NCBI RefSeq assembly: GCF_003610495.1
Contig: NZ_RAPK01000014.1
Location: 1-61,457, forward strand
DNA: 61,457 nt
Reading direction: 5' to 3'
Source: Sinobaca qinghaiensis
GTDB taxonomy: Bacteria; Bacillota; Bacilli; Bacillales; Marinococcaceae
Shown: one piece after another, positions 1 through 9,598 of the stretch
How the letters are laid out: every line of letters starts with the position of its first letter
Numbering within the stretch: position 1 is the first letter of the stretch
Translations under genes and position numbers: made by a program
The notes under the pieces: model-generated
Databases searched by the model: none
What the model was told of the DNA's origin: nothing
The model's input: the letters and a program-made list of their open reading frames with translations, nothing else

Positions 1-56
1 GTGCGCCGATGATAATTGGGGGGCGACCCCCTGTGAAAGTAGGACGTTGCCGGGCT
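1..56 (+). rRNA. rrf: 5S ribosomal RNA, 3' part only
   Basis: The first bases match the 3' half of a Bacillus-type 5S rRNA: the GCGCCGATG segment, a GGGGG/CCCCC hairpin arm, the GTGAAAGTAGGACG segment, and a closing GCCGGGC that would pair with the missing 5' end. The 5' half lies before the window. It is the last gene of an rRNA operon, and a terminator follows at once. The exact 3' end is uncertain by one or two bases. Confidence 0.92.
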
Positions 57-61
57 ACTGC

Positions 62-97
62 AAGCACTTTTCCCTTAAAGGGAAGGGTGCTTTTTTT
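62..97 (+). terminator. Rho-independent terminator of the upstream rRNA operon
   Basis: AAGCAC plus TTCCCTT pair with AAGGGAA plus GTGCTT across a short loop, followed by seven T. It directly follows the 5S rRNA. Confidence 0.9.
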
Positions 98-179
98 ATA
101 TGTTTTTTTATATTATACTTTCTTCTAAGCCGTGCTTTCATGGTTTTGTTTATGCAAAACGAAGAACGGAGGGGTGAGG

Positions 180-887
180 ATGGAATCTATGTTTGAACAT
201 GATCTGGCTGTTATATTTATACGTCTTTTAGCAGCTGCCTTTTTAGCAGGTGCTATTGGAATAGAACGGGAAGTTAAGCGGCATCCTGCTGGTTTTCGTA
301 CCCATATGCTTGTTGGGACTGGGGCCTGTCTGGTTATGATTATGGCGTTATTTGGATTTCAGGATTATTTGCTTTCAAATAATGACATTGTTGCATACGA
401 TCCATCCAGGCTGGCTTCTTACGTTATCAGCGGGGTTGGTTTTCTTGGAGCCGGAACTATTATTGTTCAGGGAGCATCTATTAAGGGACTCACTACCGCT
501 GCCTCTATTTGGGTAGTGGCTGCTATCGGGCTGGCTGCAGGAGCGGGTATGTATATTCCAGCGGCTTTTACTACTTTTATTGTACTGCTCAGCCTGATGC
601 TGTTAAATAAGGTGGATCGTTTGTTTCGTCCGTTTTCAGCGCCTACTTCCATTACTGTAACTATGCATAAATATGCAGGTACTTTAAGCGGTATTATTCA
701 GGCCCTGGAAAATCATAAAGTTCTGGTGTCTAAAATAAAAGAACAAAAAACGGAAGAGGGAAAAGATACAAGGATATTTACCCTTCAGGTTGAGGTGCCT
801 CAATCCGTGGAACAGGCTGACTTGTATGACGCTCTATATTCTCAGAGCGGGACCATAGAAGTTGAGGTTACAATGACTATAACTTGA
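180..887 (+). CDS. MgtC/SapB family inner-membrane protein
   Basis: This 235-residue protein belongs to the MgtC/SapB family, which includes magnesium-limitation and virulence proteins of uncertain biochemical role. The N-terminal two thirds carry about five hydrophobic segments and the family signature around residues 23-45 (GAIGIERE, then HPAGFRTHMLVG). The last 80 or so residues are a soluble domain, probably ACT-like as in other MgtC proteins. I start it at ATG 180 because GGAGGGGTGAGG precedes it; the longer frame from 132 has no good ribosome site and adds a non-family tail. A TATACT lies at 114-119 with no clear -35. It stands alone between an rRNA terminator and ctsR. Family assignment is firm; the substrate is unknown. 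Confidence 0.88.
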   Translation: MESMFEHDLAVIFIRLLAAAFLAGAIGIEREVKRHPAGFRTHMLVGTGACLVMIMALFGFQDYLLSNNDIVAYDPSRLASYVISGVGFLGAGTIIVQGASIKGLTTAASIWVVAAIGLAAGAGMYIPAAFTTFIVLLSLMLLNKVDRLFRPFSAPTSITVTMHKYAGTLSGIIQALENHKVLVSKIKEQKTEEGKDTRIFTLQVEVPQSVEQADLYDALYSQSGTIEVEVTMTIT

Positions 888-912
888 AATAGATTTGCAT
901 TTGTATTATATT
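884..912 (+). promoter_or_regulatory. SigA promoter of the ctsR operon
   Basis: TTGAAA (884-889), 17-base spacer, TATATT (907-912). The expected start near 919 lies inside the CtsR half-sites, as needed for repression by blocking RNA polymerase. Confidence 0.75.
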
Positions 913-914
913 AA

Positions 915-936
915 AGTCAAAGATAGTCAAGGTCAA
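915..936 (+). promoter_or_regulatory. CtsR operator (heptad direct repeat)
   Basis: AGTCAAA (915-921), three-base spacer GAT, AGTCAAG (925-931) fits the CtsR consensus of two RGTCAAA heptads three bases apart. A further GGTCAA (931-936) overlaps the second heptad. Its place just downstream of the -10 box implies autoregulation of ctsR-mcsA-mcsB-clpC. Confidence 0.85.
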
Positions 937-994
937 TACCTTGTTATTGTTACGCGTTAGACCCTATAACGGCAGCGGACAGGAGGGTAAACCA

Positions 995-1459
995 ATGAAG
1001 AATATATCAGATATTATTGAGCACTACCTTAAACAAACGTTAACACAAAGCGAAAAAGATTTAATTGAAATAAAAAGAAGTGAGCTGGCTAAACAGTTTG
1101 AATGCGTACCTTCACAAATTAATTATGTTATTAGTACCCGATTTACAATTGAAAAAGGTTATGTGGTGGAGAGTAAACGAGGCGGCGGCGGGTATATACG
1201 TATTATCCGTATTAAAGTAGACGATCATGTAGAATTGGTGGACCAGATTGTTGAATTGATTGGAAATAAGGTAGACCAGGTGTCTGCTGAAAGTATTTTA
1301 ATGAGGCTGTTCGAAGAAGAAGCTGTTTCTAAGAGAGAGGCTAATATTATGCTTTCCGCTATAGATCGTACGGTACTGGCTTTAAAAGATCCGGAAGAAA
1401 GAGATTTTCTCAGGGCTCGTTTATTAAAAGCTATGCTTCAAAGTCTTCGATACCGATAA
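995..1459 (+). CDS. ctsR: Transcriptional repressor CtsR of class III heat-shock genes
   Basis: CtsR is a dimeric winged-helix repressor of clp genes that lets go of DNA on heat or protein stress. The 154-residue product has the DNA-reading half first (helices to about residue 50, then the glycine-rich wing RGGGGYIRI at 62-70) and a helical dimerisation half after. Arg62, phosphorylated by McsB in Geobacillus CtsR, is present. The start at ATG 995 follows AGGAGGG; a longer frame from 941 has no family similarity at its front. First gene of a four-gene operon, with its operator immediately upstream. Confidence 0.96.
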   Translation: MKNISDIIEHYLKQTLTQSEKDLIEIKRSELAKQFECVPSQINYVISTRFTIEKGYVVESKRGGGGYIRIIRIKVDDHVELVDQIVELIGNKVDQVSAESILMRLFEEEAVSKREANIMLSAIDRTVLALKDPEERDFLRARLLKAMLQSLRYR

Positions 1460-1486
1460 GCTAATTATAGAAAGGAGGGCTCAGCC

Positions 1487-2029
1487 ATGCTTTGTCAAGA
1501 ATGCCAGCAGAGGCAAGCTAGCCTTCATTTTACTAAAATAGTAAATGGTCAAAAAACGGAAGTTCATTTATGTGAAGAGTGTGCAAGGGAAAAAGGGGAG
1601 ACTATTCAAGGTACGAATAGTTACTCCATTCACGATTTGCTTTCCGGTATATTAAAATTTGATAAGCCATTAAAAGACGAAGCCTCCACTTCGTACACTA
1701 AAGCACCAAAACCATTGGTATGTGATAACTGCGGTCTGTCCTATGAACGGTTTGTAAAAACCGGGCGTTTTGGATGTACACACTGCTATGAGGCTTTTGA
1801 AACAAAATTAGATCCCATTTTCAAAAAAGTACACAGCGGCAACCTTCGTCACTATGGGAAAATACCCAAGCGGTCCGGAGCGCAGATGCAGGTACAGCGT
1901 GAGATTGATGAAGAGCGTCTAAAACTTAAAGAATCAGTGGCAAAAGAAGAGTTTGAAAAAGCTGCGTCTATTAGGGACTATATTAAAGAGCTTGAGCAGC
2001 AAATGAAACCGAAAGGAGAGGAAGGCTGA
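1487..2029 (+). CDS. mcsA: McsA, zinc-binding activator of the McsB arginine kinase
   Basis: McsA binds and activates McsB and helps control CtsR and ClpC. The 180 residues carry paired CXXC motifs at Cys3/6, Cys29/32, Cys79/82 and Cys97/100, so two zinc-binding units are expected. A UVR (UvrB/UvrC) helical motif spans about 137-172, matching the one in the ClpC middle region. AAAGGAGGG precedes ATG 1487. The stop shares one base with the start of mcsB, a sign of translational coupling. Confidence 0.95.
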   Translation: MLCQECQQRQASLHFTKIVNGQKTEVHLCEECAREKGETIQGTNSYSIHDLLSGILKFDKPLKDEASTSYTKAPKPLVCDNCGLSYERFVKTGRFGCTHCYEAFETKLDPIFKKVHSGNLRHYGKIPKRSGAQMQVQREIDEERLKLKESVAKEEFEKAASIRDYIKELEQQMKPKGEEG

Positions 2030-3099
2030 TGTCTCTGGAACGGTTTATATCAAATGCTCTAAGCCCGTGGATGAAAGAAGAAAGCGGAGCAGAAAAAGAT
2101 ATCGTATTAAGCACAAGAATCCGTTTTGCCAGAAATCTTAATGATTACCCATTTCCTATCATTTCTTCAGAACACTCTGCAGAAACGCTGAGAAGTTTTG
2201 TTTCTAAAGAATTAACAGAAAGCAGCGAAAGTTTCGCAGGCAGCCTGGAGCTGCTGAATATGGAAGACCTTTCTAAAAATGAAAAAACGATGCTGGTCGA
2301 AAAGCATTTAATCAGTCCTCATCTTGCAGAGCGCAGTACAGCCGGGGCGGTACTTTTAAACGAAAAAGAATCTGTCAGCCTAATGGTCAATGAAGAAGAC
2401 CATTTAAGAATTCAGTGTTTATTTCCTGGATTTCAGCCGGAAGAGGGTCTTCGTTTTGCCAATGAGCTGGACGATTGGGTGGAAAGCAAAGTAACATATG
2501 CTTTTGATGAAAAACGAGGTTTTTTGACGAGCTGTCCGACCAATGTCGGCACAGGCATGAGAGCCTCTGTCATGATGCATCTGCCTGCACTTGTTATGAC
2601 AAAGGCTTTAAACCGGTTTCTGCCGGCGATTAACCAGCTCGGTTTTGTCGTACGTGGTATTTACGGCGAAGGAAGTGAAGCGCTCGGCAATCTTTTTCAA
2701 ATTTCCAACCAGACCACTCTCGGAAAATCGGAAGAAGATATCGTCGAAGATCTGCAGGGAATCGTGCTTCAGATTATTGAACAGGAACATGAAGCCAGAC
2801 GCTCGGTGCTTAAAACTTCCCGCATTCAAATAGAAGATCGTATTTTCCGGTCGTATGGAATACTATCAAACAGCCGAATTATTGAAACAAAAGAAGCGGC
2901 AAAACGCTTATCAGATGTTAAATTGGGAATTGACCTTGATTTAATAAACGATATAAAGGGTAATATTCTAAATGAGCTGATGATTCTTATGCAGCCGGGT
3001 TTTTTACAGCAGTACGCAGATCAACCGCTGGAGGCAAAAGAACGCGATGTGAGGCGGGCTGCTTTGATTCGGGAACGAATGAAAATAGAACCTCGCTGA
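2029..3099 (+). CDS. mcsB: Protein-arginine kinase McsB
   Basis: McsB phosphorylates arginines on damaged or regulatory proteins, marking them for ClpC-ClpP degradation, and inactivates CtsR. The 356-residue protein has the phosphagen-kinase fold: STRIRFARN (28-36) binds ATP phosphates, the catalytic acid pair lies near 122, and CPTNVGTG (169-176) carries the active-site cysteine. RDVRRA (339-344) at the C terminus is the pArg-binding motif that gives allosteric activation. Its ATG overlaps the mcsA stop by one base and the preceding GGAGAGGAAGG is the ribosome site. Confidence 0.96.
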   Translation: MSLERFISNALSPWMKEESGAEKDIVLSTRIRFARNLNDYPFPIISSEHSAETLRSFVSKELTESSESFAGSLELLNMEDLSKNEKTMLVEKHLISPHLAERSTAGAVLLNEKESVSLMVNEEDHLRIQCLFPGFQPEEGLRFANELDDWVESKVTYAFDEKRGFLTSCPTNVGTGMRASVMMHLPALVMTKALNRFLPAINQLGFVVRGIYGEGSEALGNLFQISNQTTLGKSEEDIVEDLQGIVLQIIEQEHEARRSVLKTSRIQIEDRIFRSYGILSNSRIIETKEAAKRLSDVKLGIDLDLINDIKGNILNELMILMQPGFLQQYADQPLEAKERDVRRAALIRERMKIEPR

Positions 3100-3209
3100 C
3101 CATATTCGGTTATTCTTCTACGCTTTTCATTTAAAATAGAGGAATTATTTATATATATTAGGTACAATCAACTAAAGGACTTAACTAACCTACGGAGGTG
3201 CATGGATAT

Positions 3210-5663
3210 ATGATGTTCGGACGATTTACAGAAAGGGCACAGAAAGTATTAGCCCTCGCGCAAGAAGAAGCCATTCGCCTTGGCCATAATAATATTGGTA
3301 CAGAGCATATTTTACTTGGTTTGATTCGGGAAGGCGAAGGTATCGCTGCGAAAGCTCTTCAGGCTCTTAATCTGGGAACAGATCAAATACAAAAAGAAGT
3401 AGAAGCTTTAATTGGTGCCAGCCAGGAAGGCTCCAAAACGATTCATTATACACCGCGTGCAAAGAAAGTAATTGAGCTTTCTATGGATGAGGCAAGAAAA
3501 CTTGGTCATTCCTATGTGGGAACAGAGCATATTCTGCTTGGATTAATCCGGGAAGGCGAAGGTGTAGCGGCGAGAGTCTTAAATAATCTCGGTGTAAGCC
3601 TTAATAAAGCACGCCAGCAGGTTCTTCAGCTTCTTGGAAGCAACGACGGCTCAGGCAGCCATCAGCAGCAGCCATCCGGCACAGGTGCATCCAATGCAAG
3701 CACGCCGACGCTTGACAGCCTGGCTCGTGACCTTACAGCTGTAGCAAAAGAAGAAGGGCTCGATCCGGTAATAGGAAGAGCTAAAGAGATAGAGCGTGTT
3801 ATTCAGGTGCTGAGCCGGCGCACGAAAAACAATCCAGTACTTATCGGGGAACCGGGTGTTGGTAAAACGGCTATTGCAGAAGGTCTCGCTCAGTCTATTA
3901 TAGCCAACGAAGTGCCGGAAATTCTCCGCAATAAGCGCGTAATGACTCTAGATATGGGGACAGTAGTAGCTGGAACCAAATATAGAGGGGAATTTGAAGA
4001 CAGGCTTAAAAAAGTAATGGAAGAAATCCGCCAATCACAGAACGTCATTTTGTTTATTGACGAACTGCACACTTTAATCGGTGCCGGCGGAGCTGAAGGC
4101 GCTATTGACGCATCCAATATTTTAAAGCCGTCCCTTGCCCGCGGCGAACTGCAGTGTATTGGTGCAACAACGCTGGACGAATATAGAAAGTATATTGAAA
4201 AAGATGCGGCACTTGAGCGTCGCTTCCAGCCTATTCAAGTAAATGAGCCGACAACGGATGAATCCGTTCAGATTCTGGCTGGACTTCGTGACCGCTATGA
4301 AGCACATCACCGCGTAAAAATTACGGATGATGCTATTGCAGAAGCAGTAAAGCTGTCAGACCGTTATATTCCAGACCGCTTCCTTCCGGACAAAGCTATT
4401 GACCTGATTGATGAAGCGGCTTCCAGAGTTAGGCTGCGTTCGTATACAGCTCCTCCAAACCTAAAAGAGCTGGAGCAGAATTTGGAAGAAACAAGAAAAG
4501 AAAAAGATGCAGCTGTTCAAAGCCAGGAATTCGAAAAGGCAGCTTCTCTGCGCGACAGCGAACAGCGCCTGCGTGAAGAAGTAGAAGAGATGAAAAACAA
4601 ATGGAAAGAAAAACAAGGTCAGGAAAACACGGAAGTAACGACGGAGGATATTGCAGAAATTGTTGCAAGCTGGACCGGTATTCCTGTTTCTAAAGTAGCT
4701 GAAGAGGAAACAGACCGCCTCTTAAGAATGGAAGAGATTCTTCACGGCCGTGTCATTGGACAGGATGAAGCAGTAAAGGCTGTTTCTAAAGCTGTCAGAA
4801 GAGCAAGAGCAGGACTGAAAGATCCAAAGCGTCCAATTGGTTCCTTTATTTTCCTTGGTCCAACTGGTGTTGGTAAAACAGAGCTGGCACGTGCTGTGTC
4901 CGAGACGTTGTTCGGAGATGAAGAGTCCGTTATCCGGATAGACATGTCCGAGTATATGGAACGTCATTCCACTTCACGTTTAGTTGGTTCTCCTCCAGGA
5001 TATGTAGGGTATGAAGATGGCGGACAGCTTACCGAAAAAGTACGCCGCAATCCGTATTCTGTTATCCTTTTGGATGAAATTGAAAAAGCTCACCCTGAAG
5101 TATTTAATATCCTGCTTCAGGTGCTAGAAGATGGTTTCCTAACGGATTCCAAAGGTCGCAGGGTCGACTTTAGAAATACGGCTATCATCATGACATCCAA
5201 CGTTGGTGCGAGCATGCTGAAGAAAAATAAATATGTTGGTTTTGCTACGCATACCGATGAAAATAAAGATTATAACAATATGAGAGATAAGGTAATGGGA
5301 GAATTGAAAAATACATTCCGCCCGGAATTCTTAAACCGTATTGATGAAATTATTGTGTTCCACAGCCTGGAAAAAGAGCACATTGAAAAAATCATTGTTC
5401 TTATGGCTGAAGAATTGAAAAAACGTGTTGCCGAGCAGGGTATTATTTTCGACCTTACCCAAAGCGCCCAGCAGAAAATCGCCGACGAAGGCTACGATCC
5501 GGAATACGGAGCAAGACCGCTTCGCCGCTCACTTCAAAAGAACGTAGAAGATCGGCTTTCAGAGGAGCTTCTGCGTGGAACGATTGAAAAAGGAAGCACC
5601 GTTGTGATTGACGTAAAAGACGGAGAATTTATCGTGGATACAAAATCAGGAGCGAAAGCATAA
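3210..5663 (+). CDS. clpC: AAA+ unfoldase ClpC
   Basis: ClpC is the Hsp100 unfoldase that feeds substrates, including arginine-phosphorylated ones, to ClpP. The 817-residue protein has two N-terminal repeats (both with [15 protein letters not shown]), a first AAA+ domain with GEPGVGKT near 213-220, a coiled middle region containing a UVR motif, and a second AAA+ domain with GPTGVGKT near 550-557. The start at ATG 3210 (reading MMFGRF as in other ClpC) follows GGAGGTG by nine bases. It lies 110 bases after mcsB; TACAAT at 3163-3168 might be a weak internal -10 but lacks a -35. A strong terminator follows. Confidence 0.97.
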   Translation: MMFGRFTERAQKVLALAQEEAIRLGHNNIGTEHILLGLIREGEGIAAKALQALNLGTDQIQKEVEALIGASQEGSKTIHYTPRAKKVIELSMDEARKLGHSYVGTEHILLGLIREGEGVAARVLNNLGVSLNKARQQVLQLLGSNDGSGSHQQQPSGTGASNASTPTLDSLARDLTAVAKEEGLDPVIGRAKEIERVIQVLSRRTKNNPVLIGEPGVGKTAIAEGLAQSIIANEVPEILRNKRVMTLDMGTVVAGTKYRGEFEDRLKKVMEEIRQSQNVILFIDELHTLIGAGGAEGAIDASNILKPSLARGELQCIGATTLDEYRKYIEKDAALERRFQPIQVNEPTTDESVQILAGLRDRYEAHHRVKITDDAIAEAVKLSDRYIPDRFLPDKAIDLIDEAASRVRLRSYTAPPNLKELEQNLEETRKEKDAAVQSQEFEKAASLRDSEQRLREEVEEMKNKWKEKQGQENTEVTTEDIAEIVASWTGIPVSKVAEEETDRLLRMEEILHGRVIGQDEAVKAVSKAVRRARAGLKDPKRPIGSFIFLGPTGVGKTELARAVSETLFGDEESVIRIDMSEYMERHSTSRLVGSPPGYVGYEDGGQLTEKVRRNPYSVILLDEIEKAHPEVFNILLQVLEDGFLTDSKGRRVDFRNTAIIMTSNVGASMLKKNKYVGFATHTDENKDYNNMRDKVMGELKNTFRPEFLNRIDEIIVFHSLEKEHIEKIIVLMAEELKKRVAEQGIIFDLTQSAQQKIADEGYDPEYGARPLRRSLQKNVEDRLSEELLRGTIEKGSTVVIDVKDGEFIVDTKSGAKA

Positions 5664-5681
5664 AACGGTTTTCCTGGAAAA

Positions 5682-5722
5682 GCTGTCCGGAAGTGCGTGT
5701 TCGCACTACGGACAGTTTTTTT
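5682..5722 (+). terminator. Rho-independent terminator after clpC
   Basis: CTGTCCG plus AAGTGCG pair with CGCACT plus CGGACAG around a TGTT loop, followed by a T tract. It closes the ctsR operon. Confidence 0.9.
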
Positions 5723-5781
5723 CATCATAAAGCATGCTTATGGTTATAAACTGAGGTATCGAAGAGAACGGGAGAGTATAT

Positions 5782-7155
5782 ATGGCCAAAACAAAAACAA
5801 AATTCGTCTGTCAGGAATGTGGATATGAAACAACTAAATGGATGGGACGCTGCCCTTCCTGCAACCAATGGAATACGCTGGTGGAAGAAATGGAGACTCC
5901 GGCTGCCGGGAAAGGCGAACGCCGCTCTTTTAATGAAAACAATAACCAGCAGCCCCAATCCATCACAAAAATAGCAGGAGATCAGGAACCCAGAATTAAA
6001 ACGTCCATGGAAGAGCTGAACCGGGTGCTTGGAGGCGGCATTGTGCCGGGCTCTCTTGTTCTGGTCGGTGGTGATCCGGGTATTGGTAAATCGACCCTGC
6101 TGCTGCAGGTTTCTGCTATTTTGGCAGCCAGGCAGAAAAAAGTATTATATATTTCAGGAGAAGAGTCGATTAAGCAGACGAAACTAAGAGCCGACAGGCT
6201 TCACGTCACGTCGGATACGCTGTATGTATATGCGGAAACGGACATGGATTTTATCGAAAAAGCAATTGATAATATCAAACCGGATCTGGTTATTATTGAT
6301 TCCATTCAAACCGTACACCAGCCGGCCGTTACTTCTGCTCCTGGAAGCGTTGCACAGGTTAGAGAATCGACCTCTGCCTTTATGAGAATTGCCAAAAGCC
6401 GTAATATTGCTATATTCATAGTAGGCCATGTCACAAAACAGGGTTCGATTGCCGGGCCGAAACTGCTCGAACACATGGTGGACTCTGTTCTATATTTTGA
6501 AGGAGAAAGGCACCATACTTTCCGTATTCTCCGTGCTGTTAAAAATAGATTTGGCTCGACAAATGAAATTGGTATTTTCGAAATGAAAGAAGCCGGCTTG
6601 GAGGAAGTGAAAAATCCGTCGGAGATTTTCCTGGAGGAACGTACGAACGGGATGGCTGGCTCCGTGGTTGTTGCTTCATTGGAAGGAACCCGTCCTATTC
6701 TAGTAGAGATGCAGGCATTAATCGCCCCTTCGAGCTTTGCTTATCCAAGACGGACGGCCACAGGTGTAGATCAGAACCGGATCGCTCTTTTGATGGCAGT
6801 GCTTGAAAAAAGGCTTGGCATGCTGCTTCAAAACCAGGATGCCTACATCAATGTCGCAGGCGGTGTGAAGCTGGATGAGCCGGCCGTAGACCTCGGAATT
6901 GCGGTCAGCATTGCATCAAGTTTTCGCAATCATGCCACTTATCCGGGAGATATCGTTATCGGCGAAATCGGCCTTACAGGTGAAATCCGTCGGGTATCAA
7001 GAATTGAAGAAAGAGTGCGGGAAGCCGCCAAACTGGGCTTTACGAGAGCTATTATTCCTAAAAAAAATATGGACGGCTGGACGCCTCCTGCTAAAATAAA
7101 GGTCATAGGTGTAACAACACTGGAAGAAGCACTGGATACAGCCATATCCCGCTAA
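5782..7155 (+). CDS. radA: DNA repair protein RadA (Sms)
   Basis: RadA is a RecA-like branch-migration helicase used in recombination. The 457 residues begin with a four-cysteine zinc finger (Cys10, 13, 24, 27), then the RecA-like ATPase with [10 protein letters not shown] (96-105) and the RadA-specific KNRFG (254-258), then a Lon-protease-like C-terminal domain that lacks protease chemistry in this family. ATG 5782 follows GGGAGAG. It lies behind the clpC terminator and 42 bases ahead of disA, the same radA-disA order as in B. subtilis. Confidence 0.96.
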   Translation: MAKTKTKFVCQECGYETTKWMGRCPSCNQWNTLVEEMETPAAGKGERRSFNENNNQQPQSITKIAGDQEPRIKTSMEELNRVLGGGIVPGSLVLVGGDPGIGKSTLLLQVSAILAARQKKVLYISGEESIKQTKLRADRLHVTSDTLYVYAETDMDFIEKAIDNIKPDLVIIDSIQTVHQPAVTSAPGSVAQVRESTSAFMRIAKSRNIAIFIVGHVTKQGSIAGPKLLEHMVDSVLYFEGERHHTFRILRAVKNRFGSTNEIGIFEMKEAGLEEVKNPSEIFLEERTNGMAGSVVVASLEGTRPILVEMQALIAPSSFAYPRRTATGVDQNRIALLMAVLEKRLGMLLQNQDAYINVAGGVKLDEPAVDLGIAVSIASSFRNHATYPGDIVIGEIGLTGEIRRVSRIEERVREAAKLGFTRAIIPKKNMDGWTPPAKIKVIGVTTLEEALDTAISR

Positions 7156-7197
7156 TATCTGCAGAAAAAGAAGAAATAGATCATGGAGGTCATAGAA

Positions 7198-8268
7198 ATG
7201 GAAGAAAGCCGTCATACGTTTATGAGAGAGGTGCTGCGCTATATTGCTCCGGGAACGGAGCTGAGGCGCGGTATAGACAATGTGCTGAGGGCCAACACGG
7301 GAGGGCTTATTGTTTTAGGATATACGGATCAGCTGAAAGAAATGGTAGACGGCGGCTTTTATATCAATTGCGCGTTTTCTCCGGCCTATTTATACGAGCT
7401 GTCTAAAATGGACGGAGCGATTATTTTAACAGCGGACGGATCCAAAATCCTATATGCCAACACTCAGCTGGTTCCAAACAATGATATTCCTTCAAGTGAA
7501 ACAGGTATACGCCACCGCACTGCCCAGCGGGTGGCAAAGCAGACCGGAAGCCTGGTCGTTTCTGTATCGCAGAGACGAAGAGTCATCACGCTCTATAAAG
7601 GAGAACACCGTTACTCCCTGCGTGAAATGGAAATGATTTTAACAAAAGCCAACCAGGGGATTCAGACTCTTGATAAATACAAGTCGGCTTTAGATCAAAG
7701 CATTATTAACCTGGGAGCTTTAGAGTTTGAAGAAACAGTTTCTTTTCAGGACATTGCCCAGGTGCTGCACCGTACAGAACTCGTGCTTCGTATTAAGGAA
7801 GAAATTCTTAATTATGTGCTTGAGCTTGGTACGGAAGGACGGCTGATCACCATGCAGCTTGATGAACTGCTGGCCGGCATGGAACAGGAAACAAATGACC
7901 TCATCAAAGATTACGTAAAAGACCCTAACACCAGCGCTGAGGCGGTGCTGAAGGGGCTTTCTAAATTGAACCGAAACGAACTGCTTAATGATAACGTAAT
8001 AATGAGAGTGCTTGGTCATCCTGAAGCCGCTACTATACAGGACCAGTCTATTTCGCCGCGCGGATACCGGATTTTAAATAAGATTAAGCGGCTGCCGCCA
8101 TATATTATTGAAAACGTCGTGCAGGGATACGGTGGTCTTTCGCTTATTACGGAAGCGACTATTGAAGAACTGGACGAAATTGAAGGAATTGGAAGCGCGA
8201 GGGCGAAGAAGATTAAAGAAGGTCTTCAGCAGATTCAGGAACAATTGTTTTTGGAAAGACATGTGTAA
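7198..8268 (+). CDS. disA: DNA-integrity scanning diadenylate cyclase DisA
   Basis: DisA makes c-di-AMP from two ATP and stops when it meets branched DNA. The 356-residue protein has the DAC domain with DGA (72-74) and RHRTA (105-109), a helical spine, and a C-terminal helix-hairpin-helix domain ([13 protein letters not shown] near the end) for DNA. ATG 7198 is preferred over 7183 because GGAGG lies between them and the family begins at this point. Its place beside radA fits their linked roles at recombination intermediates. Confidence 0.96.
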   Translation: MEESRHTFMREVLRYIAPGTELRRGIDNVLRANTGGLIVLGYTDQLKEMVDGGFYINCAFSPAYLYELSKMDGAIILTADGSKILYANTQLVPNNDIPSSETGIRHRTAQRVAKQTGSLVVSVSQRRRVITLYKGEHRYSLREMEMILTKANQGIQTLDKYKSALDQSIINLGALEFEETVSFQDIAQVLHRTELVLRIKEEILNYVLELGTEGRLITMQLDELLAGMEQETNDLIKDYVKDPNTSAEAVLKGLSKLNRNELLNDNVIMRVLGHPEAATIQDQSISPRGYRILNKIKRLPPYIIENVVQGYGGLSLITEATIEELDEIEGIGSARAKKIKEGLQQIQEQLFLERHV

Positions 8269-8325
8269 ACCAGCAGTAAAATAATGAAATTAGGGTATTG
8301 ATTTAATAAGGAGGTGGATGGCACG

Positions 8326-9420
8326 GTGTTACGATTTATTGTACAGCTGTTTTTGATTTTGGCTGGAGCTACGCTGGGATTCATTTTTATTCCTGACATT
8401 ATATTTTTATTTAATCTTACATCGATTCCTGCATGGCTGGCCAGTCCATATATTGGTGGGATAGTAGGGGCAGTTATCTTCTTCGGCGCTACTTTTTGGC
8501 TCGCAGATTACATTGTGAAATGGATGAAGCGTTTAGAAGATGCTATTTTAAGAGCGCCTATTACAGATGTTTTATTTGGAACGCTGGGCCTGGTCTTCGG
8601 TCTGTTTATTGCGTTTCTTGTTACGATCCAGCTGAATACCCTGCAGATTCCTGTTGTTAATTCGGTACTGCCCGGGTTCATAAGCTTCTTTCTCGGTTAT
8701 TTCGGCTTTCAGCTCGGATTCAAAAAGAAAGAAGAGCTGATGGGGCTTTTTACGTCCACCCGTAATGCCGAAAGGGACAAAGAGAAACAGGAAGCTCCTC
8801 CCGTCTGGAGCAGTAAAGATAAAATTCTTGATACAAGCGTTATTATTGATGGACGCATTGCTGATATCTGCCAGACTGGATTTATTGAAGGCAAAATGGT
8901 TATCCCGGAATTTGTACTGGAAGAGCTTCAGCATATTGCGGATTCTTCGGACGTGTTAAAGCGTAATCGGGGAAGGCGCGGTCTTGATATTTTAAACCGC
9001 ATTCAAAAAGAGCTGGATAATGAAGTGGAGATTTTCGAAGGAGATTTTGAAGACATACAGGAAGTGGACAGCAAGCTCGTTAAGCTGGCTAAAGTAAGAG
9101 AAGGCATCGTAGTAACTAATGATTTTAACTTAAACAAAGTCTGCGACCTGCAGGGCGTACCGGTGCTGAATATTAATGATTTAGCCAACGCCGTGAAGCC
9201 GGTGCTTCTGCCGGGCGAGGAATTAGCTGTACAGGTGATAAAAGATGGAAAAGAACATAATCAAGGCGTGGCTTATTTAGATGACGGAACAATGATTGTC
9301 GTTGAAGGCGGGCGCGATCATATTGGTAAGACGCTGCAGGTACTGGTCACCAGCGTTCTTCAGACGAGTGCGGGCCGTATGATTTTTGCAAAACCTAAAT
9401 TAATAGAAAAAGCGTTATAA
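8326..9420 (+). CDS. yacL: PIN/TRAM-domain membrane protein (YacL type)
   Basis: Four hydrophobic helices fill the first 115 or so residues, followed by a PIN nuclease-like domain beginning ILDTSVIIDGR and a C-terminal TRAM RNA-binding segment. The acidic residues of the PIN fold (in DTSVIIDGR, EFVLEELQ, VVTNDFNLN) are present, so an RNase is possible; the cellular role is not established. I take GTG 8326 as the start: AAGGAGGTGG ends eight bases before it and the family starts ML(K/R). The length is then 364 residues. Confidence 0.9.
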   Translation: MLRFIVQLFLILAGATLGFIFIPDIIFLFNLTSIPAWLASPYIGGIVGAVIFFGATFWLADYIVKWMKRLEDAILRAPITDVLFGTLGLVFGLFIAFLVTIQLNTLQIPVVNSVLPGFISFFLGYFGFQLGFKKKEELMGLFTSTRNAERDKEKQEAPPVWSSKDKILDTSVIIDGRIADICQTGFIEGKMVIPEFVLEELQHIADSSDVLKRNRGRRGLDILNRIQKELDNEVEIFEGDFEDIQEVDSKLVKLAKVREGIVVTNDFNLNKVCDLQGVPVLNINDLANAVKPVLLPGEELAVQVIKDGKEHNQGVAYLDDGTMIVVEGGRDHIGKTLQVLVTSVLQTSAGRMIFAKPKLIEKAL

Positions 9421-9427
9421 TGCCCTT

Positions 9428-9468
9428 TCCTGCCCGGAAGCCTTTGCGGCTGCGAGGCAGGATTTTTT
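9428..9468 (+). terminator. Rho-independent terminator after yacL
   Basis: TCCTGCC (9428-9434) pairs with GGCAGGA (9456-9462), with an inner AGCC/GGCT pairing, followed by six T. It separates yacL from ispD. Confidence 0.8.
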
Positions 9469-9520
9469 GCGCAGGCAGGTAAACATCATTCGGGACAGGG
9501 CGGCAGAAGAAGATATACCA

Positions 9521-9553
9521 TTGCTTTCCTGCCGCTAACAAGTGTATTATAAT
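9521..9553 (+). promoter_or_regulatory. Possible SigA promoter of ispD
   Basis: TTGCTT (9521-9526), 18-base spacer, TATTAT (9545-9550) overlapping TATAAT (9548-9553). It lies between the yacL terminator and ispD, where a promoter is needed. Confidence 0.5.
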
Positions 9554-9598
9554 ATGGGACTTTACGTAATGATAAAAGCATGTAATTGGAGAGGTTTT

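Noticed and set aside
2608-2829. Many antisense and out-of-frame open frames of 60-180 codons across the window, such as this one on the - strand inside mcsB
   Set aside because: They lie within strongly conserved genes, lack ribosome sites and show no family features. They come from the codon bias of the real frame.
3163-3168. TACAAT as a separate clpC promoter
   Set aside because: No matching -35 element at the proper distance; clpC is probably read from the ctsR promoter.
3210-3620. Duplicated segment in clpC (two near-identical N-terminal repeats) as a recent tandem duplication
   Set aside because: Two such repeats are normal in the Clp N domain.
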